The notes beneath the pieces are model-generated. The model searched no databases, was not told the DNA's origin, and saw only the letters and a list, made by a program, of their open reading frames with translations. From DASRHY01 sp035650275 (GTDB lineage Bacteria; Actinomycetota; Actinomycetes; Propionibacteriales; Kribbellaceae), in NCBI GenBank assembly GCA_035650275.1, contig DASRHY010000305.1:13779-77778 (forward strand): 64,000 nt of DNA, given 5' to 3'. Numbering within the stretch: the stretch's first letter is position 1; every line of letters starts with the position of its first letter. Both the position numbers and the translations under genes were made by a program. Below are positions 7,807-15,847 of the stretch, in pieces.

Positions 7807-7960
7807 TCATCGGTCACTTTTTCCTCTTCTGTGGACAACGGAACCGCCGGTAAGCCCGAAACGCGATAAGCAAGTACGCCGCCCAGCCACACCGCCGCAT
7901 ATCGCATCCCACCCGACACCCCCGCTGCGCTATGCACAGAAGCGAAAAAGTGACCGATGA
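7807..7960. repeat. Inverted-repeat element with about 26-bp arms
   Basis: The left arm (7807-7833) and right arm (7935-7960) are reverse complements over TCATCGGTCACTTTTTC plus CTTCTGTG, with only a 1-2 nt bulge. About 100 bp without an ORF lies between them. The left arm and adjoining TGTGGACAA (7830-7838) resemble the upstream region of the DUF222/HNH gene at 46801-46838. It may be a MITE-like remnant or the relic of a lost DUF222 copy. No target-site duplication is obvious. Confidence 0.6.
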
Positions 7961-8036
7961 CGCCCAAGAAAGAGGTGGAGCCGTCCGGCAGGGGCTGGCC
8001 TGAAACCCGGTTGCGCCGGTCGCCTATTCTGGAGGC

Positions 8037-8102
8037 ATGCAGGTCAGTCGTCTCAGCGCAGCAGCCGTGCGAGCCTTCGCTTCGCCGGCCACCTCAGCCT
8101 GA
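8037..8102 (+). CDS. Alanine-rich leader peptide (21 aa)
   Basis: ATG at 8037 opens a 21-codon ORF reading MQVSRLSAAAVRAFASPAT then Ser-Ala and TGA. Seven of 21 codons are alanine, including a run of three (GCA GCA GCC) at codons 8-10. A TATTCT -10 element (8025-8030) ends 6 nt before the ATG, so translation is probably leaderless. It precedes an alanyl-tRNA-synthetase-like gene and overlaps competing RNA hairpins, as expected for a ribosome-mediated attenuator sensing charged tRNA-Ala. Function is inferred. Confidence 0.6.
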   Translation: MQVSRLSAAAVRAFASPATSA

Positions 8103-8148
8103 CCTGAACTCTCACCTCCACCGGCGAATCGGAAACGGTTCGCCGGTG
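8040..8148 (+). promoter_or_regulatory. Predicted ribosome-mediated attenuator (alanine)
   Basis: Three pairings are visible. (a) CAGGTCAG (8040-8047) with CTGACCTG (8099-8106). (b) Antiterminator: TTCGCCGG (8081-8088, in leader codons 15-18) with CCGGCGAA (8121-8128). (c) Terminator: CACCGGCGAA (8119-8128) with TTCGCCGGTG (8139-8148). A ribosome stalled at Ala codons 8-10 would leave 8081-8088 free to form (b). A ribosome reaching the stop at 8102 would cover it and allow (c). There is no U-tract after (c), which is common in high-GC actinobacteria. Confidence 0.6.
8119..8148 (+). terminator. Attenuator terminator hairpin
   Basis: Perfect 10-bp stem CACCGGCGAA/TTCGCCGGTG with a 10-nt loop, 63 nt upstream of the AlaRS-like start. 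Its 5' arm is also complementary to part of the leader-peptide coding region, so it is mutually exclusive with the antiterminator. Confidence 0.6.
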
Positions 8149-8210
8149 CGTCGCGTGTCGTGCGTGCCTGCGGTGCCGGTTCCGGTCGCCCGCACCGAAA
8201 GGCGATCGAC

Positions 8211-9380
8211 ATGAACACCGACAAGGTCATCAGTATCTTCGAGAACTTCTATCTCGACCGCGGTCACCAGCGCGTGACCGGGACCTCGCTCCTGCCCGAA
8301 CCGCACGACCCGGTGCTGTTCACCACCTCGGGCATGCACCCGCTCACGCCGTACCTCGACGGCAAGAAACCGCATCCACAGGGGCAGCGACTGGTCAACG
8401 TGCAGCGCTGCCTGCGCACCACCGACCTGGACGACGTCGGCGACCCGTCGCACCTGACGGTGTTCGAGATGCTCGGCTCCTGGTCGCTCGGCGACTACGG
8501 GCACTCGGACAGCATCCGCTGGGGGTACGAGCTGCTCACCGACGGGTTCGGGCTGCGGCCGGACAAGCTGCACGTCACGGTCTTCGGCGGCGACGACCGG
8601 CTCGGCCCGGACACACGCTCGCTGGAGCTGTGGGACGAGCTCGGGCTGCCGGTCGAGCTGCTCGGCGATGACAACTGGTGGTCGAACGGGCCGACCGGGC
8701 CGTGCGGGCCGGACACCGAGATCTTCTTCTGGACCGGTGCCCAGCCGCCGCGGGGCACCCCGAGCACCGACGACCGCTGGGTCGAGGTATGGAACCACGT
8801 GGACATGAGCCATCGCCGGTACGACGACGGCAGCCTGCGTCCGCTGGAGTCGCCCAACGTGGACACCGGGATGGGCCTGGAGCGGCTCCTGATGCTGCTG
8901 CAGGACCAGGACTCGATCTACGGCACCGACCTGTTCGAGCCGTGGATCCGGCTGCTGGGCGGGCTGTGGCGGCCGGACCGGACGGACCTGCGGGTGCTCA
9001 CCGACCACCTGCGGTCGAGCATCGTGGTGATCGGCGACGGGGTGCGCCCGTCGAACACCGGCCGCGGGTACGTGCTGCGCCGGCTGCTGCGCCGAACCCT
9101 GACCACGCTCTGGCGGCTGGACCCGTCGTACACGCTGTCCGACCTGCCGGACGAGCTGGTCCGGCACACGCTCGACCACTTCCGCCAGCAGGAGCGGGAC
9201 ATCCGGCCGGTGCTGCTGGACGAGGAGGAGCGGTTCCGGCGGATGCTGGAGCGCGGCCGGGACCGGGTACGACGGGTGATTCGGCACGGTCCGCTGGGCG
9301 AGCCCGAGTACCGGTTCCTGCGCGACACCCACGGCCTGCCTCGCGACGTCGTGGACAGCATCCTGGAGGAACAACACTAG
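8211..9380 (+). CDS. Alanyl-tRNA synthetase-like protein, catalytic core only
   Basis: 389 residues matching the class II catalytic core of AlaRS: FTTSGMHPLTPYL near the start, FEMLGSWSLGDYG, GPTGPCGPDTEIF, EVWNHVDM and the motif 3 VDTGMGLER. A full AlaRS is near 880 residues. The editing domain and C-Ala domain are absent, and after about residue 300 only the start of a tRNA-recognition helical region remains. It is therefore a paralogue, not the housekeeping enzyme. It may charge tRNA without editing or activate alanine for another purpose. The Ala-rich attenuator upstream suggests control by alanine or charged tRNA-Ala. The YrdC gene follows after 9 nt. Confidence 0.85.
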   Translation: MNTDKVISIFENFYLDRGHQRVTGTSLLPEPHDPVLFTTSGMHPLTPYLDGKKPHPQGQRLVNVQRCLRTTDLDDVGDPSHLTVFEMLGSWSLGDYGHSDSIRWGYELLTDGFGLRPDKLHVTVFGGDDRLGPDTRSLELWDELGLPVELLGDDNWWSNGPTGPCGPDTEIFFWTGAQPPRGTPSTDDRWVEVWNHVDMSHRRYDDGSLRPLESPNVDTGMGLERLLMLLQDQDSIYGTDLFEPWIRLLGGLWRPDRTDLRVLTDHLRSSIVVIGDGVRPSNTGRGYVLRRLLRRTLTTLWRLDPSYTLSDLPDELVRHTLDHFRQQERDIRPVLLDEEERFRRMLERGRDRVRRVIRHGPLGEPEYRFLRDTHGLPRDVVDSILEEQH

Positions 9381-9389
9381 GCTGCGCGG

Positions 9390-10010
9390 GTGGCCAGGTA
9401 CTTCGACGTTCATCCGGACAACCCGCAGCCGCGCGCGATCGGGCAGGCGGTCGACCTGGTCAGGTCCGGCGGGCTGATCGCCTACCCGACCGACTCGTGC
9501 TTCGCGCTGGGCTGCGCGCTGGGGAACCAGGAGGGCAAGGACAGGATCACCCGGATCCGGAAGCTCGACGACAAGCACCACTTCACCCTGGTGTGCTCGG
9601 ACTTCGCCCAGCTCGGCCAGTTCGTGCACGTGGACAACTCGATCTTCCGTGCGGTGAAGGCGGCGACGCCGGGCAGCTACACGTTCATCCTGCCGGCCAC
9701 CAAGGAGGTGCCACGCCGGCTGCTGCACCCGAGGAAGAAGACGGTCGGGGTCCGGATCCCCGACCACCGGGTCGCGCAGGCGTTGCTGGCCGAGCTGGGC
9801 GAGCCGCTGCTGTCCAGCACGCTGCTGCTGCCGGACACCGCCGAGCCGCTGACCGACGGCTGGACGATCAAGGATCTGCTCGATCACGAGCTGGACGCGG
9901 TGATCGACTCCGGCGAGTGCGGGCTGGAGCCGACCACGGTGATCGACTTGTCCGACGGCTACGCCGAGATCCTCCGGGTCGGCGCCGGGGACCCTGCTCC
10001 GTTCGAGTGA
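9390..10010 (+). CDS. YrdC/Sua5/YciO-family protein (threonylcarbamoyl-AMP synthase-like)
   Basis: 206 residues covering a single YrdC domain: GGLIAYPTDSCFALGCA near the N-terminus, RIRKLDDKHHFTLVC, PGSYTFILPAT and VGVRIPDH. YrdC proteins bind ATP and threonine/bicarbonate to make threonylcarbamoyl-AMP for tRNA t6A. This short form resembles YciO, whose role is less clear. GTG 9390 begins 6 nt after a TAGGCT -10 element that overlaps the stop of the AlaRS-like gene, so a separate leaderless transcript is likely besides read-through. Confidence 0.85.
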   Translation: MARYFDVHPDNPQPRAIGQAVDLVRSGGLIAYPTDSCFALGCALGNQEGKDRITRIRKLDDKHHFTLVCSDFAQLGQFVHVDNSIFRAVKAATPGSYTFILPATKEVPRRLLHPRKKTVGVRIPDHRVAQALLAELGEPLLSSTLLLPDTAEPLTDGWTIKDLLDHELDAVIDSGECGLEPTTVIDLSDGYAEILRVGAGDPAPFE

Positions 10011-10015
10011 GACGA

Positions 10016-10043
10016 CCGGCTGAGCGCCACCACGCCCAGCCGG
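10016..10043. terminator. Hairpin between convergent genes
   Basis: CCGGCTG (10016-10022) pairs with CAGCCGG (10037-10043), leaving a 14-nt loop. It lies between the YrdC gene and the convergent S8 protease, a plausible terminator of the YrdC transcript. No T-run follows. Confidence 0.45.
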
Positions 10044-10104
10044 CCGTTCTCCCCGGCAGCGGTCGCCCCATCAACGACCGCTTCCCATCGGCGGCCGGCC
10101 CAAA

Positions 10105-13100
10105 TCAGCCGCCGACGCGCCATCCACGATCGATGCGCTGCGTCAGGCTGTTGCCCGCGGCATCGGTTGCCACGACCCGCACCGTCGCGAAACCGTCTCC
10201 CGGTGCGGCCGGCACGGCGGCCTCGTACCCACTTCCGGCGGTTCGCACCGGCGCCGCGGACCAGGTCGCGCCGTCGTCGTACGAGACCTCGGCGGTGACC
10301 GTGAACCGGCCCGGCCCGCTCGCACCGGCCTGGTAGCCGGGGGTGATCCGGAGCGGGTACGACCGCCCGGCCGCGACCTGGTTACGGGCGCCGGTCTCGA
10401 TCCCGTAGTCGACCTGGACCAGCGGCAGCACGGTGCGCTCCTCCGAGCGCCGCTCGGAGCGGAACCGCCAGGACGACTCGGTGTGCACCGAGGTGTCGGA
10501 GAAGTTGGCCGCCCCGTTGGTCACCTCGAGCGACAGCTCGTACGACGCGTCGTCCGGCGGGACCGTGAACTGCGCCTCCGGCCAGGTCGCCGACCCGACC
10601 TCGGTGCCGTTGCGCCGCAGCGTGAGCCGGGACCGGTCGCCCATCTGCTCGAAGATCGTGCCGCGCAGCTTGCCGCCGTACACGTAGTGCGGCATCGACA
10701 CCCGGATCGCGTCGGTGAACCGTGCGACCGGCGAGCCGAGCTCCTCCTGGCCCTCGATCGCGACCACGCCCGGCCGGACCAGCGGGCCCCACCACACCTG
10801 GCTGTAGCGCTGGCCCGCGGCATAGCTGCGAGCCACGGTCGAGGTCCAGTAGTAGCCGAGGAACTCGTGCGGCTGCCCGAACCGCTGCCACTCCACGTCC
10901 TCGGTGCTGATGTAGTCGGTGCGCACCAGCGGGCCGTTGCGGATCAGCGCGAGGCTGTTGCCGAAGTGGCCGGTCCCGGCGTACGGGATCCACGACTCGA
11001 ACCGCAGCATCCGGTCCGAGTTCGCCCGGTAGTCCGACACCATCGTGGCCAGCTTGGTCCGGCCCGCGTCGTACGTCCGGCCGCTCGGCACCCCGCCGCG
11101 CTCCAGGTAGGTCAGCTCGTAGGAGTACGTCGAGTCCTGCACCCCGGTGACGTCCAGGGTCAGCCCGGGCGTGCGCTCGAGCGCCTGCCGCAGCAGCATC
11201 CCGGTGGGCTGGTCGATCGTGTAGGCCGGCAGCTCCGCGTTGTACGCGGTCTCCCGCCAGTCCTCCTCGCGGTCGTTGTGCGCGAGCAGCAACGCCGCGC
11301 CCGCCGCCTTCGCCGCGTCCACCTGCGGCAGCAGGCCGTCCCAGTCCGCGGCCCGGGTGACCAGCGCGATCTTGCCGCGTACGTCGAGGCCGGCATAGTC
11401 CTCCGGGCGGCCGAGCCCGGCGTACACCACCGGCAGCGACCCGGTTCCGACGTACGCGCGCGGCGGTGTGGCGAGCTCCGGGTTCGGCAACCTGGTCCCG
11501 CCGACCGTTGCCGTCAGCAACGGCTGGGCAAGCTGCCACTGGGTGGTCAGCTCGAAGGTGCCGAGCTTGGCCTTCGGGCCGGGCAGCAGGTACACCTCGC
11601 CGCTGCGACCCTGTGCCGCGTGCGAGGTCAGCGACCGGTCGCCTACCTTGCGGTGCCACATCACATCGAAGATGTGCAGCTCGGCGTCCTTGGGCGTCGT
11701 GACCCGGACCGGCTTGGCGGCGCGCGCGTCGTACCGGATCGTGACGTCCCGGCTGACGCTGAGCTCGGGGTTGCCGGTGACGACCTGGTACGCCTGCGGC
11801 CAGCGGCCGTCCGACGGCTCCAGCGTGGCCATCAGGGTGTACAGCCCGTCGCGTGCGGTGAAGGTCGACCGGCCGTCGCGCATGAACACCCGGGTGTACT
11901 CACCGGTGTCCGCGCTCCACAGGTCCACCGGTCCGGTCGCCGGCAGTCCGGCGCGGTCCACGCCCTCGACCGTGACGGTGCGCAGCGGGCCGTCGACGGC
12001 GAAGCTCACCGGAGTCACCGAGGTCCCGCTCACCGACCGCGCCAGCACCACACCGGCGTACTCCGCGGTGGGGGTCCGCTGCGGGGTGAGCCGCACCTGG
12101 ACACTCGCCTGGCCGCGCGGCGGCACGATCAGCACCGGCCGGCTCAGCGACAGCGACGGCCGCAGCCTCTGGGCCCCGGTGCCGGCCACGTCGGCGGACA
12201 GGTGGAGTACGGCGGGCAGGCCGGTCGGGTTGCGGTAGGTGAGGGTCCGGGTGACGACGGCGCTGTCCGCGGCGATCCGGCCGAGCGACAGGTCCGCGGT
12301 CTCTGCGGTGACCGAGCCGCTCACGGCGGCCGCCACGTCCAGCCGGCCCCCGCCCTGGAAGCTGACCGGCTGGTCCAGCCGGTGCGCGGTCGAGACCAGC
12401 CGGGCCTTCAGGCTCTCGGCCGGCCAATCCGGGTGCTGCTGGGCCAGGATCGCGGCCGCGCCGGCGACGTGCGGGGTGGCCATCGAGGTACCGTTCAGCG
12501 AGGTGTAGTGCTGGTCGAGCACGCTGCCGATCGTGGTGCCGGCGGCCCGGGCCGCGACGATCCCGGCGCCCGGCGCGACGATCTCCGGCTTCACCGCGAG
12601 GTCGCCGACCCGCGGTCCGCGGGAGGAGAACCAGGCGGCCTCGTCGCGCTTGTCGACCGCACCGACGGTCAGCGCCGACGTGGCCGCTCCCGGCGACCCG
12701 ACGGTCTGCTGGTCCGGTCCTGTGTTGCCGGCCGCGATCACGAACAGCGCGTCCGACGAGGCGGTGAGCCGGTCGACGGCCTGGCTGAGCGGGTCGGTGC
12801 CGTCACTGGGGTACGGCGTGCCGAGGCTCATGCTGACGACCTTCGCGTCCTGCTCGACCGCCCACTCCATCCCGGCGATGATCTCGTCGAACGAGCCGGA
12901 GCCCTCGTCGTCCAGCACCTTTCCGACCAGCAGTCGCGCACCCGGCGCGACGCCCTTGCGCTTCCCGCCGGCCGCGGCACCGCTGCCCGCGATCGTGGAC
13001 GCGACGTGCGTGCCATGACCGTTCCGGTCCACCGCGGTCTGCCCGGGCTGGTCCGGGGACGCGGAGAAGTTCTTCGCGGCCTCGACCCGGCCGGCCAGGT

Positions 13101-13806
13101 CCGGGTGCGTCGGGTCGCTGCCGGTGTCGAGTACGGCGACCCGGACACCGCGGCCGTCGTACCCGGCCCGCCACGCCGCCGGCGCACCGATCTGCGGCAC
13201 ACTGCGATCGAGGGTCGCGCGGACCCGCTGGTTCAGCCAGATCTTGGTGCTGCCGGCCGAGCGGTTGCCCCGTAGCGCGGACCAGACCGAAGCCATCGAC
13301 GACTTGTCCGCGGTGACCGACACCGCGTCGATCGCGGGCAGCTCGCGCCGCTGCCGCAGGCCGGGCGCCCGCAGCGTGGTCAGCGAGCCGGACGGGGACT
13401 GGACCAGCAGCGGCAGGTCGCCGCGGGCCGCGTCGTGGAAGCCCTGCTCGACCAGCAGGCTGACGTTGAACAGGGCGTCGTCGAGTACGCCGGACGCGAC
13501 CAGCGGCTCGGCCTGCTCCGGGACGACGTGCACCTTGCCGTCCTGCTGGTAGACGCGCGCCGGCCGGCCATTCGGCTCGCGCTCCAGCCAGGCGGCCTGC
13601 TTGCCGCCGCCCGCGACGTGCAGCACAGCCACGTCCCCGGTCAGTAGCGTCACCTTGTACGTCGAGCCGGCCGCCGCGGGCGGCGCCTGAGCCGGTGCCG
13701 CGGTGGTGCCCGGAGCGGCCGTGGACGGCTGCTGGACCAGCAGCGCCAGCACGGCCGCGAGCGCGACCAGTACGGCGAGCGGGCGTGACTGTACGAGCGG
13801 GCGCAT
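10105..13806 (-). CDS. Secreted subtilisin-like (S8) serine protease, multidomain
   Basis: 1233 residues with a Sec signal peptide (positively charged start, hydrophobic stretch about 9-25). An inhibitor-like prosegment follows, then the S8 domain: Asp in VAVLDTGSDPTHPD (about 226), His in NGHGTHVAS (about 265) and Ser in NGTSMATPHVAG (about 440). A PA-like insert appears near residues 780-880 and beta-sandwich repeats fill the C-terminus. It is an extracellular protease, probably self-activated by prosegment cleavage. It is much larger than a minimal subtilisin but normal for actinobacterial multidomain S8 enzymes. Confidence 0.93.
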   Translation of the reverse strand: MRPLVQSRPLAVLVALAAVLALLVQQPSTAAPGTTAAPAQAPPAAAGSTYKVTLLTGDVAVLHVAGGGKQAAWLEREPNGRPARVYQQDGKVHVVPEQAEPLVASGVLDDALFNVSLLVEQGFHDAARGDLPLLVQSPSGSLTTLRAPGLRQRRELPAIDAVSVTADKSSMASVWSALRGNRSAGSTKIWLNQRVRATLDRSVPQIGAPAAWRAGYDGRGVRVAVLDTGSDPTHPDLAGRVEAAKNFSASPDQPGQTAVDRNGHGTHVASTIAGSGAAAGGKRKGVAPGARLLVGKVLDDEGSGSFDEIIAGMEWAVEQDAKVVSMSLGTPYPSDGTDPLSQAVDRLTASSDALFVIAAGNTGPDQQTVGSPGAATSALTVGAVDKRDEAAWFSSRGPRVGDLAVKPEIVAPGAGIVAARAAGTTIGSVLDQHYTSLNGTSMATPHVAGAAAILAQQHPDWPAESLKARLVSTAHRLDQPVSFQGGGRLDVAAAVSGSVTAETADLSLGRIAADSAVVTRTLTYRNPTGLPAVLHLSADVAGTGAQRLRPSLSLSRPVLIVPPRGQASVQVRLTPQRTPTAEYAGVVLARSVSGTSVTPVSFAVDGPLRTVTVEGVDRAGLPATGPVDLWSADTGEYTRVFMRDGRSTFTARDGLYTLMATLEPSDGRWPQAYQVVTGNPELSVSRDVTIRYDARAAKPVRVTTPKDAELHIFDVMWHRKVGDRSLTSHAAQGRSGEVYLLPGPKAKLGTFELTTQWQLAQPLLTATVGGTRLPNPELATPPRAYVGTGSLPVVYAGLGRPEDYAGLDVRGKIALVTRAADWDGLLPQVDAAKAAGAALLLAHNDREEDWRETAYNAELPAYTIDQPTGMLLRQALERTPGLTLDVTGVQDSTYSYELTYLERGGVPSGRTYDAGRTKLATMVSDYRANSDRMLRFESWIPYAGTGHFGNSLALIRNGPLVRTDYISTEDVEWQRFGQPHEFLGYYWTSTVARSYAAGQRYSQVWWGPLVRPGVVAIEGQEELGSPVARFTDAIRVSMPHYVYGGKLRGTIFEQMGDRSRLTLRRNGTEVGSATWPEAQFTVPPDDASYELSLEVTNGAANFSDTSVHTESSWRFRSERRSEERTVLPLVQVDYGIETGARNQVAAGRSYPLRITPGYQAGASGPGRFTVTAEVSYDDGATWSAAPVRTAGSGYEAAVPAAPGDGFATVRVVATDAAGNSLTQRIDRGWRVGG

Positions 13807-13928
13807 CGGGTCCTCGATTCACCGGGGGCGGGCGAACTCCGGCCGGCCCGTGCGGCGGGGGTGGCGCCGATCGTTGCCCGGGGCAAGGCTGGGTCCTTGT
13901 TCACAGCCTATGGGCGTATCGCTGTGAT

Positions 13929-13961
13929 GAGCTGGCGAGACTACGACACCGTCGCCAACTC
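13929..13961 (-). terminator. Imperfect hairpin downstream of the ECF42 gene
   Basis: GAGCTGGCGA (13929-13938) pairs with TCGCCAACTC (13952-13961) with a single G-T pair and a 13-nt loop. It lies 24 nt after the ECF sigma stop on the minus strand and upstream of the protease gene, so it may separate the two transcripts. Confidence 0.4.
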
Positions 13962-13984
13962 GCCACCGGCCCGGGCGGACGATC

Positions 13985-15259
13985 TCAGCGCACGTCGCCG
14001 CGGGCGGCGGCAGCCGAGCGTTCCAGCAGCATCGACCGCTCGCGCTCGTTGCGGGTCAGCGACGCGGCCAGGTCGAACTCGTCCCGCGCCTCGTCGTACC
14101 GGCCGAGCTTGGCGAGCAGGTCGCCGCGGACGCTCGGCAGCAGGTGGTAGCCCTGCAGCGCCGGCTCGTCCCGCAGCCCGTCGACCAGCTCCAGCCCGGC
14201 CGCGGGTCCGGCCGCCATCGAGACCGCGACCGCGCGGTTCAGCTCGACCACCGGGGACGGCGTGATCCGGACGAGCACGCCGTACAGCTCGGCGATCCGG
14301 AACCAGTCCGTGTCGTCCGCCGTACGGGCCCGGGCGTGGCAGGCGGCGATCGCGGCCTGCAGCAGGTACGGACCGGGCGCGTCGCCGAGCTCACCGGCCG
14401 TCTCGAGCGCGACCAGACCGCGGCGGATCAGCAGCCGGTCCCAGCGGCTGCGGTCCTGGTCGAGCAGCAGGACCGGGGTACCGTCCGGAGCGGTCCGGGC
14501 CGCGGCCCGGGAGGCCTGGATCTCCATCAGCGCGACCAGGCCGTGCACCTCGGGCTCCTTCGGCATCAGCCCGGCCAGCACGCGGCCCAGCCGCAGCGCC
14601 TCGTCGCACAGCGCCGGCCGCATCCAGTCGTCGCCCGCGGTCGCCGAGTACCCCTCGTTGAAGACCAGGTAGATCACCTCGAGCACCGACGACAGGCGCT
14701 CCGCGAGCTCGGGCCCGGCCGGCACCTCGTACGGCACGTCGGCCTTCGCCAGCGTGCGCTTCGCACGCACGATCCGCTGCGCGATCGTCGCCTCCGGGAC
14801 CAGGAACGCGCGCGCGATCTCGTCGGTCTTCAGTCCGCCGAGCAGCCGCAGGGTGAGCGCTACCCGGGCCTCGGTGGACAGCACCGGGTGACAGGCGGTG
14901 AAGACGAGCCGGAGCAGGTCGTCCTCGATGTCCCCGTCGAGTGCGGCGTCCACCTCGTCCTCCACCCCCTCTCCCGTGGTCTCGAGGTCGTGGCCCAGCT
15001 CAGCGAGCTTGCGCTGGTAGTTCTCCTTGCGCCGGACCAGGTCGATCGCCTTGCGCTTCGCGATCGTCATCAGCCACGCGCCGGGGTTGCGCGGCACGCC
15101 GGACTCGGGCCACTGCTCCAGGGCGGCGACCAGCGCGTCCTGGGCCAGCTCCTCGGCCAGGCCGACGTCGCGCACGACGCGCATCACGCCGGCGATGATC
15201 CGCGGCGACTCGATCCGCCAGACCGCGTCGATCGCCCCGTGCGTCTCGGTTGCCGTCAC
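13985..15259 (-). CDS. ECF42-type RNA polymerase sigma factor with TPR-like C-terminal extension
   Basis: 424 residues. Region 2 (about 15-85, AEELAQDALVAALEQWP) and region 4 (about 120-185, LRLLGGLKTDEIARAFLVPEATIAQRI) are followed by a long helical C-terminal part containing NEGYSA. That extension is typical of ECF42. GTG 15259 is chosen because the SigI-like proteins begin just before AVWRIESPR. In this group the extension, not an anti-sigma factor, controls activity. The DGPF gene lies immediately upstream, the hallmark neighbour, and is probably both co-transcribed with it and its target. Confidence 0.9.
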   Translation of the reverse strand: MTATETHGAIDAVWRIESPRIIAGVMRVVRDVGLAEELAQDALVAALEQWPESGVPRNPGAWLMTIAKRKAIDLVRRKENYQRKLAELGHDLETTGEGVEDEVDAALDGDIEDDLLRLVFTACHPVLSTEARVALTLRLLGGLKTDEIARAFLVPEATIAQRIVRAKRTLAKADVPYEVPAGPELAERLSSVLEVIYLVFNEGYSATAGDDWMRPALCDEALRLGRVLAGLMPKEPEVHGLVALMEIQASRAAARTAPDGTPVLLLDQDRSRWDRLLIRRGLVALETAGELGDAPGPYLLQAAIAACHARARTADDTDWFRIAELYGVLVRITPSPVVELNRAVAVSMAAGPAAGLELVDGLRDEPALQGYHLLPSVRGDLLAKLGRYDEARDEFDLAASLTRNERERSMLLERSAAAARGDVR

Positions 15260-15307
15260 GCCCCGATCAGAGCATCCGTCACCGCCGCGAGGCAACCGCG
15301 TTCGCGC

Positions 15308-15724
15308 TCAGGTGCCGCCGAGGCGGTCGTGGGTCTGCTGCTGGCGGGCGATCTCCTCCGGCGGCAGTACGTCGTCGAAGTCGGACAGCTCGACGACCGG
15401 CCGGACCTCGACCTCGGACTCGAGGATCTCGGCCAGTCGCGCCGCCCATTCGATCGCCTCGTCCATCGAGCGGACCTGGACCAGCATGATCCCGCCGATC
15501 AGCTCCTTGGTCTCCGCGAACGGCCCGTCGGTGACGGTCCGCCTGCCGTCGGTCACCTTGACCCGGGCACCCTTCGAACTCGGCTGCACGCCTTCGCCGA
15601 CCAGCAGCACCCCCGCCTTGGCCATCTCGTCCACGAGATTCCCGACCCCGACCAGCACTTTCTGGCTGGGCGGGATCCCCGCTTCGGTGCTCTCGTCGGC
15701 CTTGTTGATGATCATCGCTCGCAT
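15308..15724 (-). CDS. YCII/DGPF-domain protein partnered with ECF42
   Basis: 138 residues beginning MRAMIINKADEST, with the signature TDGPFAETKELIGG at about 73-87. DGPF proteins are small cytosolic ferredoxin-like-fold proteins of unknown activity, found in pairs with ECF42 sigma factors. ATG 15724 has AGGGAG upstream; the longer open frame has no family similarity. An ECF42-type promoter lies about 50 nt upstream, and the sigma gene starts 48 nt after the stop. Confidence 0.88.
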   Translation of the reverse strand: MRAMIINKADESTEAGIPPSQKVLVGVGNLVDEMAKAGVLLVGEGVQPSSKGARVKVTDGRRTVTDGPFAETKELIGGIMLVQVRSMDEAIEWAARLAEILESEVEVRPVVELSDFDDVLPPEEIARQQQTHDRLGGT

Positions 15725-15775
15725 CGGCACGGCTCCCTGCTGGTCGGTGGCTCGGCCGTCCAAGCCTCTACCCAG

Positions 15776-15805
15776 GACGTCGATCGAGGTGCGCCGGGAT
15801 CGACA
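15776..15805 (-). promoter_or_regulatory. ECF42-type promoter
   Basis: On the minus strand, TGTCGA is followed after 17 nt by CGACGTC. This fits the reported ECF42 target pattern (TGTCGA at -35 and a CGA-type -10). It stands about 50 nt before the DGPF gene, implying autoregulation of the DGPF-sigma pair. Confidence 0.6.
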
Positions 15806-15847
15806 TCGCGTCAGGAGCGTCCGGGAGAGCCTGGACCGCATACCGAA

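Noticed and set aside
7957..8214. 85-codon plus-strand frame across the attenuator region
   Set aside because: It overlaps the leader peptide in another frame, has no similarity to any family, and starts inside the inverted-repeat arm.
8112..9887. Long minus-strand open frame (591 codons) opposite the AlaRS-like and YrdC genes
   Set aside because: It is antisense to two genes with clear family motifs, its translation is low-complexity Arg/Pro/Val/Gln-rich, and it has no recognisable domain. A GC-rich shadow frame.
10483..13275. 930-codon plus-strand open frame opposite the S8 protease
   Set aside because: The protease frame shows catalytic Asp/His/Ser and a signal peptide. The opposite frame is Arg/His/Asp-rich without structure, a composition artefact.
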